The notes beneath the pieces are model-generated. The model saw nothing but the letters and a program-made list of their open reading frames with translations. It did no database searches and was not told the DNA's origin. This document shows, piece after piece, positions 11,726 to 21,007 of a DNA stretch of 64,000 bases. The position numbers were made by a program, and so were the translations under genes. Every line of letters begins with the position of its first letter. Positions within the stretch are counted from its first letter, which is position 1. This DNA comes from Zygnema cylindricum. Lineage: Eukaryota > Streptophyta > Zygnematophyceae > Zygnematales > Zygnemataceae. The stretch spans positions 1-64,000 of the forward strand of contig JBBHKE010001521.1 of assembly GCA_037447655.1 (NCBI GenBank), read 5' to 3'.

Positions 11726-12388
11726 TCATGACTCCGGGGCCTCTACAGAAGTCTTCTTAGTGTCGTCACCTTCCTTTGAGTCAAAGTCGAAATCTTTATT
11801 CCTCCATTCTTCCGGAATCCCCTCCTTCACCTCCAACATAGGTTGGACGACCGCCATACTGATTGTCTCCCCTTTCTTGAGTGCCCTCTTTAGTTGTAAG
11901 GCTGAAAGTAGGCATCCCTCTTCCGCTCCCTTACCAGCCGCTCCCGTTTTTACCCCAAACTCTTCTTCACCTTTCTTCACTCTTATGTCGCCACTTCTCT
12001 AATCGATTGTCGGATTCTACTTCTGTAGCCATGGTTTTCCTAGGATTACCTCATTGTCTCCAAGGGGTAATACATGAAGAGTGTCATACCATTGGAACTT
12101 TCCAATTCCAACGCGTAACCTCGGAGTACGATGAGTAATGCCCAGAGAACTCCCGTCTGCCAATTGTACCGACTGACGATCCTTTAGCACCACAAGAGGA
12201 GGTTTCAACTTCTTCACCGTCACCTCGTTGATGAAGTTCCCCGATGCACAGGAGTATACCATGAAGCTAGCTGCACTCACTCCGATTCGACCTTTGAATA
12301 TTAAAGGGTCTCCTCCTTCACCAGCTAACCTCATGACGTTGAGCTTGCCCTCCTTAGAACCTCTCCTTTTTGGGCATTCTCGGGCCAT
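11726..12388 (-). pseudogene. Gypsy-1 aspartic protease region, active site lost
   Basis: The segment 12017-12388 follows the zinc knuckle and ends Val-Ile-Leu-Gly-Lys-Pro-Trp-Leu, the typical C-terminal flap of retropepsin-like clan AA proteases. The Asp-Ser-Gly-Ala-Ser active site reads Tyr-Ser-Cys-Ala-Ser, so the catalytic Asp is lost. The next segment (11726-11980) is a charged Lys/Glu-rich linker to RT with no recognisable domain. Confidence 0.75.
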
Positions 12389-13278
12389 ATGGTCGGTGGA
12401 ACCGCAATGGAAGCATAAGCCGTTTTGCTTGCTCCGTTGGAGCTCCTCGTGGACAAGTTGTTGGTCTTAGTCTTAGTAGTCTTCTTCATTTTTCACAGCA
12501 CGTTGACCACTTCGTTATCCTCATCAATCGCACCGAGCTCCATGGGGGTTAGACCATCGTCTCGTCGACCTCCTACGCTGCTACTCGACCCGTAATGGTA
12601 GGGTCTTCGGAAGGTGAAGTCTACTGAATCGGTCCGTTCCGCAAACTAAATAATTGCTGAGAGACTAGGGGTCGTACTTTCCCGTGCAAGCCATTGCTCC
12701 ACATCCCTCCGGATGGAGGCCTTAAGCCCTTGCACGTAACGATCCACAGCTTCATCCTCTGACATCGAGGGTATCTGAAATTTACACTCCAAGAACCGCT
12801 GCGTGTACTCCAACACCGAGGTCTGTTTTCTCAAAATCGCGATCTTATCCCTTCCAACTTTAACGGTGTTGACTGGTTGCCAAGAGTCACGAAGGAGTTG
12901 GATGAAAAGAGCCCAAAGAGTCGGCGTCTCATCATTTTCCACCATTGTCCTCCACCATGCTCGCGCTACTCCTTTAAAAAGACCACCCGAGTAGTGAATT
13001 TTCTCACGGTCTGATAGACTAGGAAAATTTTCGAGATAATTCGCAATGGAGAATAACCACGTGTCAAGGTTCTTTTGCCTAGCCTGATCAAACTCGTCAA
13101 GAAGTCTTAACTTCGGTCTCTTTAAGTCTCTCTCCACACCTCTATGCGGTCGTTCACCAAGACGAGATTCCAAGGTTGCGACGGTATTGCTCAGTTGCGC
13201 ATTTTGTAATCTAACGTTTTCTAACTCCCGAATAACTTGCGCTAACATCTCCGTGGTGGATACGCCGTGTTCGTCCAT
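12360..13278 (-). pseudogene. Gypsy-1 gag with zinc knuckle
   Basis: Met at 13278 starts 23 bases downstream of the primer site (13301-13311) on the minus strand. The 210-codon open part (12646-13278) has a Leu-rich heptad-like N-terminus and the retrotransposon gag core with Ala-Arg-Ala-Trp-Trp and Val-x-Glu-Tyr-Thr-Gln-Arg-Phe. After frame breaks a CCHC knuckle Cys-Phe-His-Cys-x4-His-x4-Cys is readable at about 12375-12420. Gag is normally fused to the protease that follows. Confidence 0.85.
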
Positions 13279-13300
13279 GCTGTCGAGTCACAAGGGATAG

Positions 13301-13311
13301 CTTTGATACCA
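13301..13311 (-). other. Gypsy-1 primer-binding site (initiator tRNA-Met 3' end)
   Basis: On the minus strand, TGGTATCAAAG begins one base after the 5' LTR end. It is complementary, with one mismatch, to the 3' end of initiator tRNA-Met (primer site normally TGGTATCAGAGC). Contrast the copia elements here, which use an internal site of the same tRNA. Confidence 0.8.
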
Positions 13312-13312
13312 T

Positions 13313-13390
13313 TGTAAATGGGACAATGTACACCACAATGCAAAGCAAAAAATTCCAAGGATCTCCCCGTAGCAACACCAAGGCACACAG
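13313..13390 (-). repeat. Gypsy-1 5' LTR, primer-site-proximal part
   Basis: Matches 5472-5550 of the 3' LTR. It ends in cacag (13386-13390), the target site of Copia-2; the LTR resumes after 17632. Confidence 0.85.
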
Positions 13391-13600
13391 TGTTGGAATT
13401 CAAGTATTTTCTAGGTCTAGAGATTGCAAAATAAAAAGCAAAATAGTAGATATTGACAGCCTGCCTCTAACTCCTCCTCAAGTCCCCACACTTGTCGCAG
13501 TCACTGAAGACTGGAGAAGGAGTTAGCCATGGCTGCCTGTGCTGTCTAGAAGGAGACAGACAGTTGTTTTATAGGGGGTTTTTCTCTAAAAGATAGTTTT

Positions 13601-13675
13601 GACAGGGCCAGGATTTGATCCTGGTAACTGCCACTTGTCTCAACCGCAACAGCCGGTAGTCTTAACCACATAGTC
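13601..13675 (-). other. tRNA-like module in the Copia-2 LTR (repeated at 16644-16718)
   Basis: On the minus strand a T-arm-like hairpin CCAGGATCAAATCCTGG (5-bp stem, 7-base loop) overlaps a Pol III B-box-like GGATCAAATCC. It is preceded by an A-box-like GGTTAAGACTACCGG. No full cloverleaf is evident, so I do not call a tRNA gene. Equivalent modules sit in the other copia LTRs of the window. Confidence 0.55.
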
Positions 13676-14063
13676 TAAATTACATTAAGTATTACGGGGT
13701 ATGATGTTTATTTAAACAGTTACAATAATACTAATTCATTTAACTAGAACTATATGCATAGAGCATAGAAACAGTTATGTAAAGTACGACGTACGGTACA
13801 ACTACGAAATAAATACCGCGCAGTTTGTTTGACGCCGGAAAGAATACCGCGCAGGTATTTATGACGGCCACGATTGAAACCCAAAATTGATCGGACGGCC
13901 GCGAAGGATGCCGAGATCGCGGCGTACGATTTTGGCGGTTTGCGATCACCGCCACATTGCGTGACACGTGGTAACACTACGTTGGATTGCGGCAACTCCG
14001 GAGATTACGGGAACAAATCCGGATATGACACGTGTCGACATTTTGGCCATGTCGTACAATGGC

Positions 14064-14102
14064 CGTACAGAAAGTACACCGGCACCTGTACTTTTCTGTA
14101 CG
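14064..14102. promoter_or_regulatory. GTAC hairpin upstream of TATA in the Copia-2 LTR (repeated at 17107-17145)
   Basis: Inverted repeat CGTACAGAAAGTACA ... TGTACTTTTCTGTACG around a roughly 9-base GC-rich loop. It lies about 110 bases before the TATA box. Versions exist at about 7105-7160, 32760-32805, 53870-53915 and 59878-59920. Confidence 0.6.
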
Positions 14103-14208
14103 ACACAGTAATTTGATTGGTGCCGTACTTCAGTAGATAGAGTTTTAGAGAGGGAATAGGACTTAGATAAATTTTGGATAGGCACTGCCTCTCCCAGAGA
14201 GCACCCTG

Positions 14209-14215
14209 TATAAAT
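14209..14215 (+). promoter_or_regulatory. Probable TATA box of the Copia-2 5' LTR
   Basis: TATAAAT about 350 bases before the Gag ATG, placed as expected for the U3/R border. Confidence 0.6.
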
Positions 14216-14564
14216 GGCAAACTTTGGGAAGCCATAACTATCAATTTACTTGACCATTTTCAGTGATTCTTTTTGCTGCGGACTCAGGGGAGTCCAGGCT
14301 ACACAGGGGTGTAGTCGGTCAGAGTTTTTGTCTGCCAGGGTGGCTGCATTTCTAAGGGAAAGTCAAAGTGGGTGAATGTGTCCAAATCTCATATTCTAAC
14401 TTTGCATTCTGTGGTGGAACTGAGCACACAGAACGTGTTATTTCACAGGGTTGAATCTATATTGGGGTTCTGACTGTCAAGGGGTCAGTCACTTGGGTTT
14501 ATATTAACTTGGAGTCGGCACTATCTAGATTAGCTTCTTTTGGATCTGCATACTCTGAGGGCCA

Positions 14565-16427
14565 ATGGAGGTCTCAGAGTTTCAGGTTATGGGCCCACCA
14601 TCTAGGGTGCCTATGTTCGATGGAACAGACTTCACTTATTGGGAGTTTACAATGGCGGGATTGCTTTTTGAGAAGCACTTATGGGGAATCGTTTCGGGAC
14701 AAGTGAGATGTCCGCCACCTGGCTTTGGAGGAGCTTACTATGGAGATTCATCTGAGGCTGCCCAGAATATCATCCGGAGCTCAGATGCAACGGAAGGTGA
14801 AGGGAAGAATCTTTCCGTGGATGGGGAAATAGAGGAGAAGGAAAAAGGGACACCTATGGTGAGGGGAGCTAGGCTCTCAGCTATGGTACCACATGTAGGG
14901 ATTAAAACTGAGGAAAATGACAGAAAAATATGGGAATACAAAAACACTATAGCAAAACATCTCATACTTAGATATGTGTGTAAGTCGATAGCTATCACTC
15001 TTTTAAGTCTAACCAAGTCTTCAGAGATATGGGAAGTACTAATTCAGATTTATAAGAGTGAGACTATTCAGAGGCAGCAATTAGTAAAACAGGAAATAGA
15101 TGCCTATGTTTATAAAGGCGGTAGCATGATAGAGTTTTGCAATGATATTGCTGCGTTATATGTTGAGCTAGCTAGTGCGGGATGTGTAGAATCTGAGGAG
15201 GGTAAGATTAATACACTACTTATGAAACTCCCAAGTGAGTACGAAAGCATTATTTATCGTATGCAGGCAAGGGATGGCTCCTCATGGACTTGGAGCTTTA
15301 CCATGGGGATAATTCTTGTGAGGGAAAGCACTTTGGAGCTTCGAAGGGGAAAGGACAGGGTCAATGCTTTTTCAGCTGGTGGTGATTGGCGGAAGCGTGA
15401 TGAGAGGAACGGTGGTGACGAGCGGAAGCGTGATGAGAGGAAGAAAGACAAAGGTAAACCTTATCGGAACTTTGGTGGAAAAAGAGGGAGAAGAAAAGAC
15501 ACGGGATCTTTGAAAAAAGGGGTTTGCTTCTTTTGTAGGGAACCTGGTCATTATATGGAAGAATGCCCTTGTTTGGAAAAACTTAGAAGTTGGAATGTGG
15601 ATGAGGAGGAAGAAGGGGAAGAGGAGAAAGAGGATGAAGAAAAATTGGAGCTTCTTCACATCGGTAGAATGGGGAAGAGAGAAAAGTACAAAGAAATTGG
15701 ACGAAGGCAACAGTGTGCTTTTGGAGGTATAAGGGAAGTAAAGAGAGAGGAGATACTTGAAGAAGTTCAAAATATTGAGGATAGTTTCATAGATATTTTG
15801 GAAACAGAAAACTGGTCGGCAAGGGAGACTTCAACGGATTCCGAGGAAAGGGGAGAATTAATTCTAGAGGGGGTTTTAAAGGATAGGGGAGAAGAGAAAT
15901 GTTTATTGGGAATAGAAAGTAATAGTGGAAAGAATTCCATGGGAGAGAGTGAGGGAAGTTCAGAAAATGGGGTAACTATCATAGATAAAAATATGAGTAC
16001 GAAAGATGTAGATCTTATAAGGAACTTAGTGGGGACTAGTGTTTGTTGGGAATATTTGGGGGTGGATGGATTTGACGTCACTACTTGGTGTGATGTCTCT
16101 TGTGAAGATGTGCCTGTAAAAGGGTTATCATCCGAGTATGTGTTGAAGGTTGGGGATGGGGCTGGTTGTTTGAATTTCAAGAGGGAAAGTGGATTTAGTG
16201 TGGATGGAAAAGGGAAGAGGTGGATAAAATCTTCGCTCGGATTTAAGAAAAATGGGATGTTAAATAAAATGTGTGATACAATTATCATTTCAGTTCATTT
16301 AATGCACTGTGTTAAAAACTTAAGTTTTATGAAAGGAAAAGGAAAAAGGAAAAAGAAAAGGAAAAAGGGGAGCGGATGTTTGTTTACTTATTTGTGGAAG
16401 TTAAAAGGAAGAAAGACTAGAAAATAA
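14565..16427 (+). CDS. Gag-like protein of Copia-2 with a re-used RNase H remnant, 620 aa
   Basis: The ATG at 14565 lies in the LTR and the frame runs through the primer site, as in the other copia elements here. Residues about 8-340 are a complete copia Gag: Val-Met-Gly-Pro-Pro N-terminus, the UBN2-like alpha-helical core (about 120-270), an Arg/Lys/Asp-rich stretch (about 275-315) and a CCHC zinc knuckle starting at Cys321 (C-x2-C-x4-H-x4-C). An acidic region follows. The protease site is missing. Residues about 488-535 (Leu-Val-Gly-Thr ... Thr-Thr-Trp-x-Asp-Val-Ser ... Val-Gly-x-Gly-Ala) and about 558-580 (Trp-Ile-Lys-Ser-Ser ... Cys-Asp) follow copia RNase H in order but lack its catalytic motif. 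The tail is Lys/Arg-rich. An open frame across a pol deletion suggests use as a structural fusion. Confidence 0.85.
   Translation: MEVSEFQVMGPPSRVPMFDGTDFTYWEFTMAGLLFEKHLWGIVSGQVRCPPPGFGGAYYGDSSEAAQNIIRSSDATEGEGKNLSVDGEIEEKEKGTPMVRGARLSAMVPHVGIKTEENDRKIWEYKNTIAKHLILRYVCKSIAITLLSLTKSSEIWEVLIQIYKSETIQRQQLVKQEIDAYVYKGGSMIEFCNDIAALYVELASAGCVESEEGKINTLLMKLPSEYESIIYRMQARDGSSWTWSFTMGIILVRESTLELRRGKDRVNAFSAGGDWRKRDERNGGDERKRDERKKDKGKPYRNFGGKRGRRKDTGSLKKGVCFFCREPGHYMEECPCLEKLRSWNVDEEEEGEEEKEDEEKLELLHIGRMGKREKYKEIGRRQQCAFGGIREVKREEILEEVQNIEDSFIDILETENWSARETSTDSEERGELILEGVLKDRGEEKCLLGIESNSGKNSMGESEGSSENGVTIIDKNMSTKDVDLIRNLVGTSVCWEYLGVDGFDVTTWCDVSCEDVPVKGLSSEYVLKVGDGAGCLNFKRESGFSVDGKGKRWIKSSLGFKKNGMLNKMCDTIIISVHLMHCVKNLSFMKGKGKRKKKRKKGSGCLFTYLWKLKGRKTRK
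14585..14600 (+). other. Copia-2 primer-binding site (half initiator tRNA-Met type)
   Basis: GGTTATGGGCCCACCA starts at the first base after the LTR. Its complement matches 16 bases of the plant initiator tRNA-Met anticodon arm. It encodes Val-Met-Gly-Pro-Pro of Gag. Confidence 0.8.
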
Positions 16428-16433
16428 GGGGAG

Positions 16434-17627
16434 TGTTGGAATTCAAGTATTTTCTAGGTCTAGAGATTGCAAAATAAAAAGCAAAATAGTAGATATTGAC
16501 AGCCTGCCTCTAACTCCTCCTCAAGTCCCCACACTTGTCGCAGTCACTGAAGACTGGAGAAGGAGTTAGCCATGGCTGCCTGTGCTGTCTAGAAGGAGAC
16601 AGACAGTTGTTTTATAGGGGGTTTTTCTCTAAAAGGTAGTTTTGACAGGGCCAGGATTTGATCCTGGTACCTGCCACTTGTCTCAACCGCAACAGCCGGT
16701 AGTCTTAACCACATAGTCTAAATTACATTAGGTATTACGGGGTATGATGTTTATTTAAACAGTTACAATAATACTAATTCATTTAACTAGAACTATATGC
16801 ATAGAGCATAGAAACAGTTATGTAAAGTACGACGTACGGTACAACTACGAAATAAATACCGCGCAGTTTGTTTGACGCCGGAAAGAATACCGCGCAGGTA
16901 TTTATGACGGCCACGATTGAAACCCAAAATTGATCGGACGGCCGCGAAGGATGCCGAGATCGCGGCGTACGATTTTGGCGGTTTGCGATCACCGCCACAT
17001 TGCGTGACACGTGGTAACACTACGTTGGATTGCGGCAACTCCGGAGATTACGGGAACAAATCCGGATATGACACGTGTCGACATTTTGGCCATGTCGTAC
17101 AATGGCCGTACAGAAAGTACACCGGCACCTGTACTTTTCTGTACGACACAGTAATTTGATTGGTGCCGTACTTCAGTAGATAGAGTTTTAGAGAGGGAAT
17201 AGGACTTAGATAAATTTTGGATAGGCACTGCCTCTCCCAGAGAGCACCCTGTATAAATGGCAAACTTTGGGAAGCCATAACTATCAATTTACTTGACCAT
17301 TTTCAGTGATTCTTTTTGCTGCGGACTCAGGGGAGTCCAGGCTACACAGGGGTGTAGTCGGTCAGAGTTTTTGTCTGCCAGGGTGGCTGCATTTCTAAGG
17401 GAAAGTCAAAGTGGGTGAATGTGTCCAAATCTCATATTCTAACTTTGCATTCTGTGGTGGAACTGAGCACACAGAACGTGTTATTTCACAGGGGTGAATC
17501 TATATTGGGGTTCTGACTGTCAAGGGGTCAGTCACTTGGGTTTATATTAACTTGGAGTCGGCACTATCTAGATTAGCTTCTTTTGGATCTGCATACTCTG
17601 AGGGCCAATGGAGGTCTCAGAGTTTCA
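16434..17627 (+). repeat. Copia-2 3' LTR
   Basis: 1194 bp, same length as the 5' copy. Differences seen: A/G in the AAAAGRTAG block, A/C in GGTAMCTGCC, A/G in ATTARGTATT, and T/G near the 3' end in CAGGGKTGAA. Confidence 0.93.
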
Positions 17628-17632
17628 CACAG

Positions 17633-18022
17633 CAATCACAGATAGAAGTTGCACTTTATTAACCAAGAGGAGGTTACAAGATGGTGCGCTCCCTGCGAAG
17701 GTCTACTTAAAGAGTCTCCTGTTGACTACGTCTTCCTACTATTTAAACAATCTAACTGCTAGTCAACCTACCACTGTACAAATGTACACGTGGACCTTCC
17801 CAGTCAACCGAGATCTATCCAAAATATCCTTCTAGAACTATACAGTTCAATTCACATTCTGCAGCGTTGCTATGCTGCGCTGCTATATTACTGCGCTACT
17901 CTACTAAGTTGCTAGGCTGTTATGTTGCGCTGGTCTGGCATCGCAGTTGCGCTGCTCCGAAACCGCAACTATAGCAGCCTGGTTTCTAATCCTTAAGTTC
18001 TCAACTCTTTAACCTTGTTACA
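17633..18022 (-). repeat. Gypsy-1 5' LTR, outer part
   Basis: Follows the second cacag copy (17628-17632) and aligns to about 5550-5934 of the 3' LTR. It ends TTACA next to target copy taggc (18023-18027). Confidence 0.85.
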
Positions 18023-18027
18023 TAGGC

Positions 18028-18207
18028 ATTTCTCTTTGGGTTTGCTTTTGTAGTCATGTTTATTGATGGCTTAGCTCCTGCTGCAAGTGCTCCTATTAGC
18101 CCTAGTGCTCCACCTGCTCCTCCATGGATGAATATCCCAGCTAGTGCAAGTGTGACTCCTTGTGGGAGTGGATCACAGCCGAGTCTAAATGCCCATGACC
18201 TTCAACA
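18028..18207 (+). repeat. Copia-1 3' LTR, right part (carries a second Gag N-terminus)
   Basis: Aligns to 668-846 of the 5' LTR and ends in CA. It includes the same Ala/Pro-rich Gag start (ATG at 18056). The similarity stops exactly where the primer site starts in the 5' copy, which proves this is LTR rather than a second gag gene. Confidence 0.8.
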
Positions 18208-18369
18208 AGAATTTCAGTTTTTCACTTCACGTGAGTTCCATTGTGAGAGCACCTATTGACATTTAACTTAGCCGCAAAAATGGAATCCAATCGCGAAACG
18301 TTAAGTTAAACTTGGGGGAAAAAAAAAATTATGCATATGCACGAAACGGTACGGCCCTCAGTAAACAAC

Positions 18370-19420
18370 CACGCTCTTTCGCTAATGGAAGGCCACCCTA
18401 AGTTAAATGCCAGTATGTGTTTTCACATTGGAGCTTACGTGTAGTAAAAAATTACTTATGCGCAACCATTTTATTTACATGAGGTTGCCACACTTTTGTT
18501 ACAGTGAACCTGCGCCAACTGTGTGAATTGTTTTTTAACTTTATGACGGTTGAAGATCGCAAGGGCGACACTTTTTTAACCGTCGTTACAATGTTTCACC
18601 AGTCAAAGTTGTTCGACAGATTAACTGTCAAATTTGAACTCAAAGCTGCGTACCTTGTTCTATACTATACTTCAAATGTACAACTTTTGACAACTACCTG
18701 CGCGCAGCAAAAATTGTCTTTGTGACTAGCAATTCCCTTTTACTCATCGCAAAATTCGACGTCACCAAGTACAAAACTGTACATAATTCGTAAAGAGTTT
18801 GCCGAGATTGGCGTAATTACCTTGAACTTCCAAAATCAGATTGCTGACCTCATCACCGACGCGGATATAGATGGCTATTTCCAGGTGAAGTTAGTAAACA
18901 AGTGTAGCTGGTACAGAAAAATGAAAAGGTCCAGCGCAAGCTGCGGAAAACATTCAACTCCGTTTCTATGTTGCAGTTTTAGTCGCTTGTGCACTTCACT
19001 CTTTTGATTATATGTTGTAGTTGAAGTCTTTTCATTGGTCAGCGTAGTCGCTCTTGCGGGAAAAGATATATACATATTTTAGGGAATCGCTAATCGCAGA
19101 GACAATTTCTGCTGCGCGCAGGTAGTCGCGTCAACTTTTAAAAACATGTATATTTTATGTACAAGTTACGTACCTTTGAGTTTATGCTTTACGATCAATC
19201 CGTCGAACAAATTTGACTTGCGAAATATTGTAACGACTAGTTAAAAAGTGTCGCGCTTGCGAACGACGACCGTCATAAAAAAAACAATAGTTCACACGGT
19301 CGGCAAAGGTTTACTGTGACAAAATTGCGGCAACCACATGCAAAATAAATTGCTGCGCGCAGTACTTTCTCACTTCACTTTCTTCACTTAGGGTAGACTT
19401 CCATTAAGCGTCTCGGTAAG
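18370..19420. repeat. Foldback-like inverted repeat
   Basis: Sequence at about 18370-18735 reappears inverted at about 19085-19420. The arms include a block starting CGCTAATGGAAG near the outer end and CTGCGCGCAG motifs at the inner and middle borders. The arms differ by substitutions and indels. The middle 350 bases hold nothing recognisable. No transposase is seen, so it may be a non-autonomous DNA element. Position 18208-18369, to its left, holds no feature I can name. Confidence 0.5.
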
Positions 19421-21007
19421 TGTACGAAATATTTTAGTGAAGGGCGTGCCTTCCATTAGTTCGTGTTAGTAAACCACTTTTTATTTGTGTGGCTCATTCT
19501 GGTTCGTAACACGTAAGTTAATATTAGATGATTAATATTTGGAAAGAATCTTAGAATACAAAGTTTGGATGCAATATCTGTACGAACGGAAGTAGTATAT
19601 GTACCAGCGGAGGAAATATCTGCACCAGCGGAGGTAATTAATCACTCGTACAAAGGGCATTATCTGTACCCCAAAATTTCAAAACGCAACGACAAAAAGG
19701 CGACGGCAAACTTTGATGGTGGTAGCGTGACGGGATTATTTCGGCGGATTTGCAGCTACCCTGGCAGAAGGCACGTGGCCCTTGCAACGTGTACGCACAT
19801 ACGTGCGCGCTCATCGTGGATTTTTTTCCCTTTTCCACGCAGCCCAGTTTTACTAGTTTGTTTTTGAGAACTGTTCTCCTTGTGCAGGGTCTTAACAAAC
19901 TGTAGGGTTAGTGACGTGGTGTCTCGGATAAAAAGTGTAATAGCATTCGACGGTCCAAATTTACGCCTACAACCTTGGACATTTTCCCGTAATGATGTTT
20001 TCCTTAAAAAAAAACAAAGGTGTACGGAAACGTACAAAACTGTACAGCCCTCAGTAAAAAACCCCACTTTTTCGCTAATGGAAGGCCACTCTTAGATCAA
20101 CTTTGGATGTGGTGATACGTTTGGCCGGCGTACGGAAAAAGTTGTGTTATTCGGTTGATGTCGGTGCATCTATATTGTTGTCGGTGCACTAGGTTAGGAA
20201 TGCGGACAAACGGGGCCATACTATTAATTGCAAACGCTCTTTGCTGTAAGCTATGCGAACTTTTATGCGGCATTTCTGCCGTGTCAATCCGTACTAAACG
20301 CACACGGAGATGTACGGCCTGAGCCTGCACCTTAGATTTGAGATCTCCGGCTAGCGACTTTGCTGCTCATACTAAATGCGCACGAAAAAAGAAAAATACG
20401 CACGTAAAGGCAAAATAAAATACGCACCTAAAGGATGATATTTCTAGTTGTTCAATACGCACGTTTTTTTCCTTTTTTCCAGTTTCTACGTATTGTACGT
20501 GACTTTCAAAAATACGCAAAAAAAGTCTACTGTAAACTGAAACTGGCATTTTACGGAAACTAATAAACTAAATACTGTAACTGTTAGATTTTTTACGGAA
20601 CAGTACGGTAGTTTACAAAAAGATTCGATGCACGTATCCGTACTTTCTGTTCAGTAAACCGAATAGAATGTACATGGAATATACGGGAAAACATCGTCAC
20701 GTCTACAATATTTCCAAAAAGAGACGTTGCGGCGTCACACAATTTGAGCGCCGTGAGTTCAAATTGTTTACGGGCGTCTTCTTCAAATTTCGAAAAGAAG
20801 CCGCCATTATTACTTAAACAGTTGAACGCGAAAAATCACAGAAGACGCCATTACCGACGCCACGGCAGTAGTTAGTAAACTGCCGTTGAAGCCGTTGACA
20901 TATATGCATTTTTTTTTTGTTCTAATGTGATTGTTTTTTTTTTTTATCAATGTGTTACGTCGTGCAATGTTGAATGATGAAAAATGGAATCTGCATATGG
21001 CCTGAAC
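19421..21007. other. Gene-poor stretch with scattered small repeats
   Basis: No supported gene. A block near 20041-20095 (CCCTCAGTAAA ... CGCTAATGGAAGGCCAC) repeats 18352-18395. CCAGTTTCTACGTATTGTACG occurs at about 20479 and again at about 21364. The segment near 20645-20675 is found inverted at about 58209-58237. Confidence 0.45.

Larger units (their letters stand above)
13391..14584 (+). repeat. Copia-2 5' LTR
   Basis: Starts TGTTGGAATT and ends GAGTTTCA. From 5' to 3' it holds a conserved block with AGCCATGGCT, a tRNA-like module in antisense (13601-13675), a GTAC hairpin (14064-14102), a TATA box (14209-14215) and the Gag start codon (14565). Confidence 0.93.
13391..17627 (+). mobile_element. 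Copia-2: young non-autonomous gag-only copia element
   Basis: Two 1194-bp LTRs (13391-14584 and 16434-17627) flank only 1.85 kb of internal DNA. The LTRs differ at about four positions by eye, and the 5-bp target duplication cacag is perfect (13386-13390, 17628-17632), so insertion is recent. The internal region holds a primer site, one long ORF and an AAGGGGAG polypurine tract (16426-16433). Protease, integrase and RT are absent, so RT and integrase must come from a partner element; Copia-5 and its relatives are candidates. Confidence 0.92.
5472..18022 (-). mobile_element. Gypsy-1: dead chromodomain Ty3/gypsy element (chromovirus) hosting Copia-2
   Basis: Read on the minus strand: 5' LTR (right end, itself split by Copia-2), initiator-tRNA primer site, gag, protease, RT, RNase H, integrase, chromodomain, an extra ORF, 3' LTR (5472-5934). 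The RT-before-integrase order and chromodomain place it in the chromoviruses. The target duplication taggc is perfect. The first base of the element reads A instead of T at 5472. Gypsy-1 inserted after Copia-1 and before Copia-2. Confidence 0.85.
316..18207 (+). mobile_element. Copia-1: degenerate Ty1/copia element with Gypsy-1 inserted in its 3' LTR
   Basis: Order seen on the plus strand: truncated 5' LTR, primer site, gag, protease, integrase, reverse transcriptase, RNase H, polypurine tract, 3' LTR. The Gag-Pro-IN-RT-RH order is diagnostic of Ty1/copia. The 3' LTR is split: 4967-5471 and 18028-18207 are the two halves, separated by Gypsy-1 (5472-18022) flanked by the duplicated target taggc (5467-5471 and 18023-18027). 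Stops and frameshifts throughout show it is dead. Copia-1 is inferred to be the oldest element of this nest because it hosts the others. Confidence 0.85.

Noticed and set aside
13601-13675. Functional tRNA gene
   Set aside because: A T-arm and box-like sequences are present but there is no anticodon arm or full cloverleaf, and the sequence is duplicated with each LTR.
4967-18207. Tandem copia arrangement (LTR, internal, LTR, second gag start at 18056)
   Set aside because: The 18028-18207 segment stops exactly where the primer site starts in the 5' copy and ends in CA, so it is the remainder of the 3' LTR. In this family Gag starts inside the LTR.
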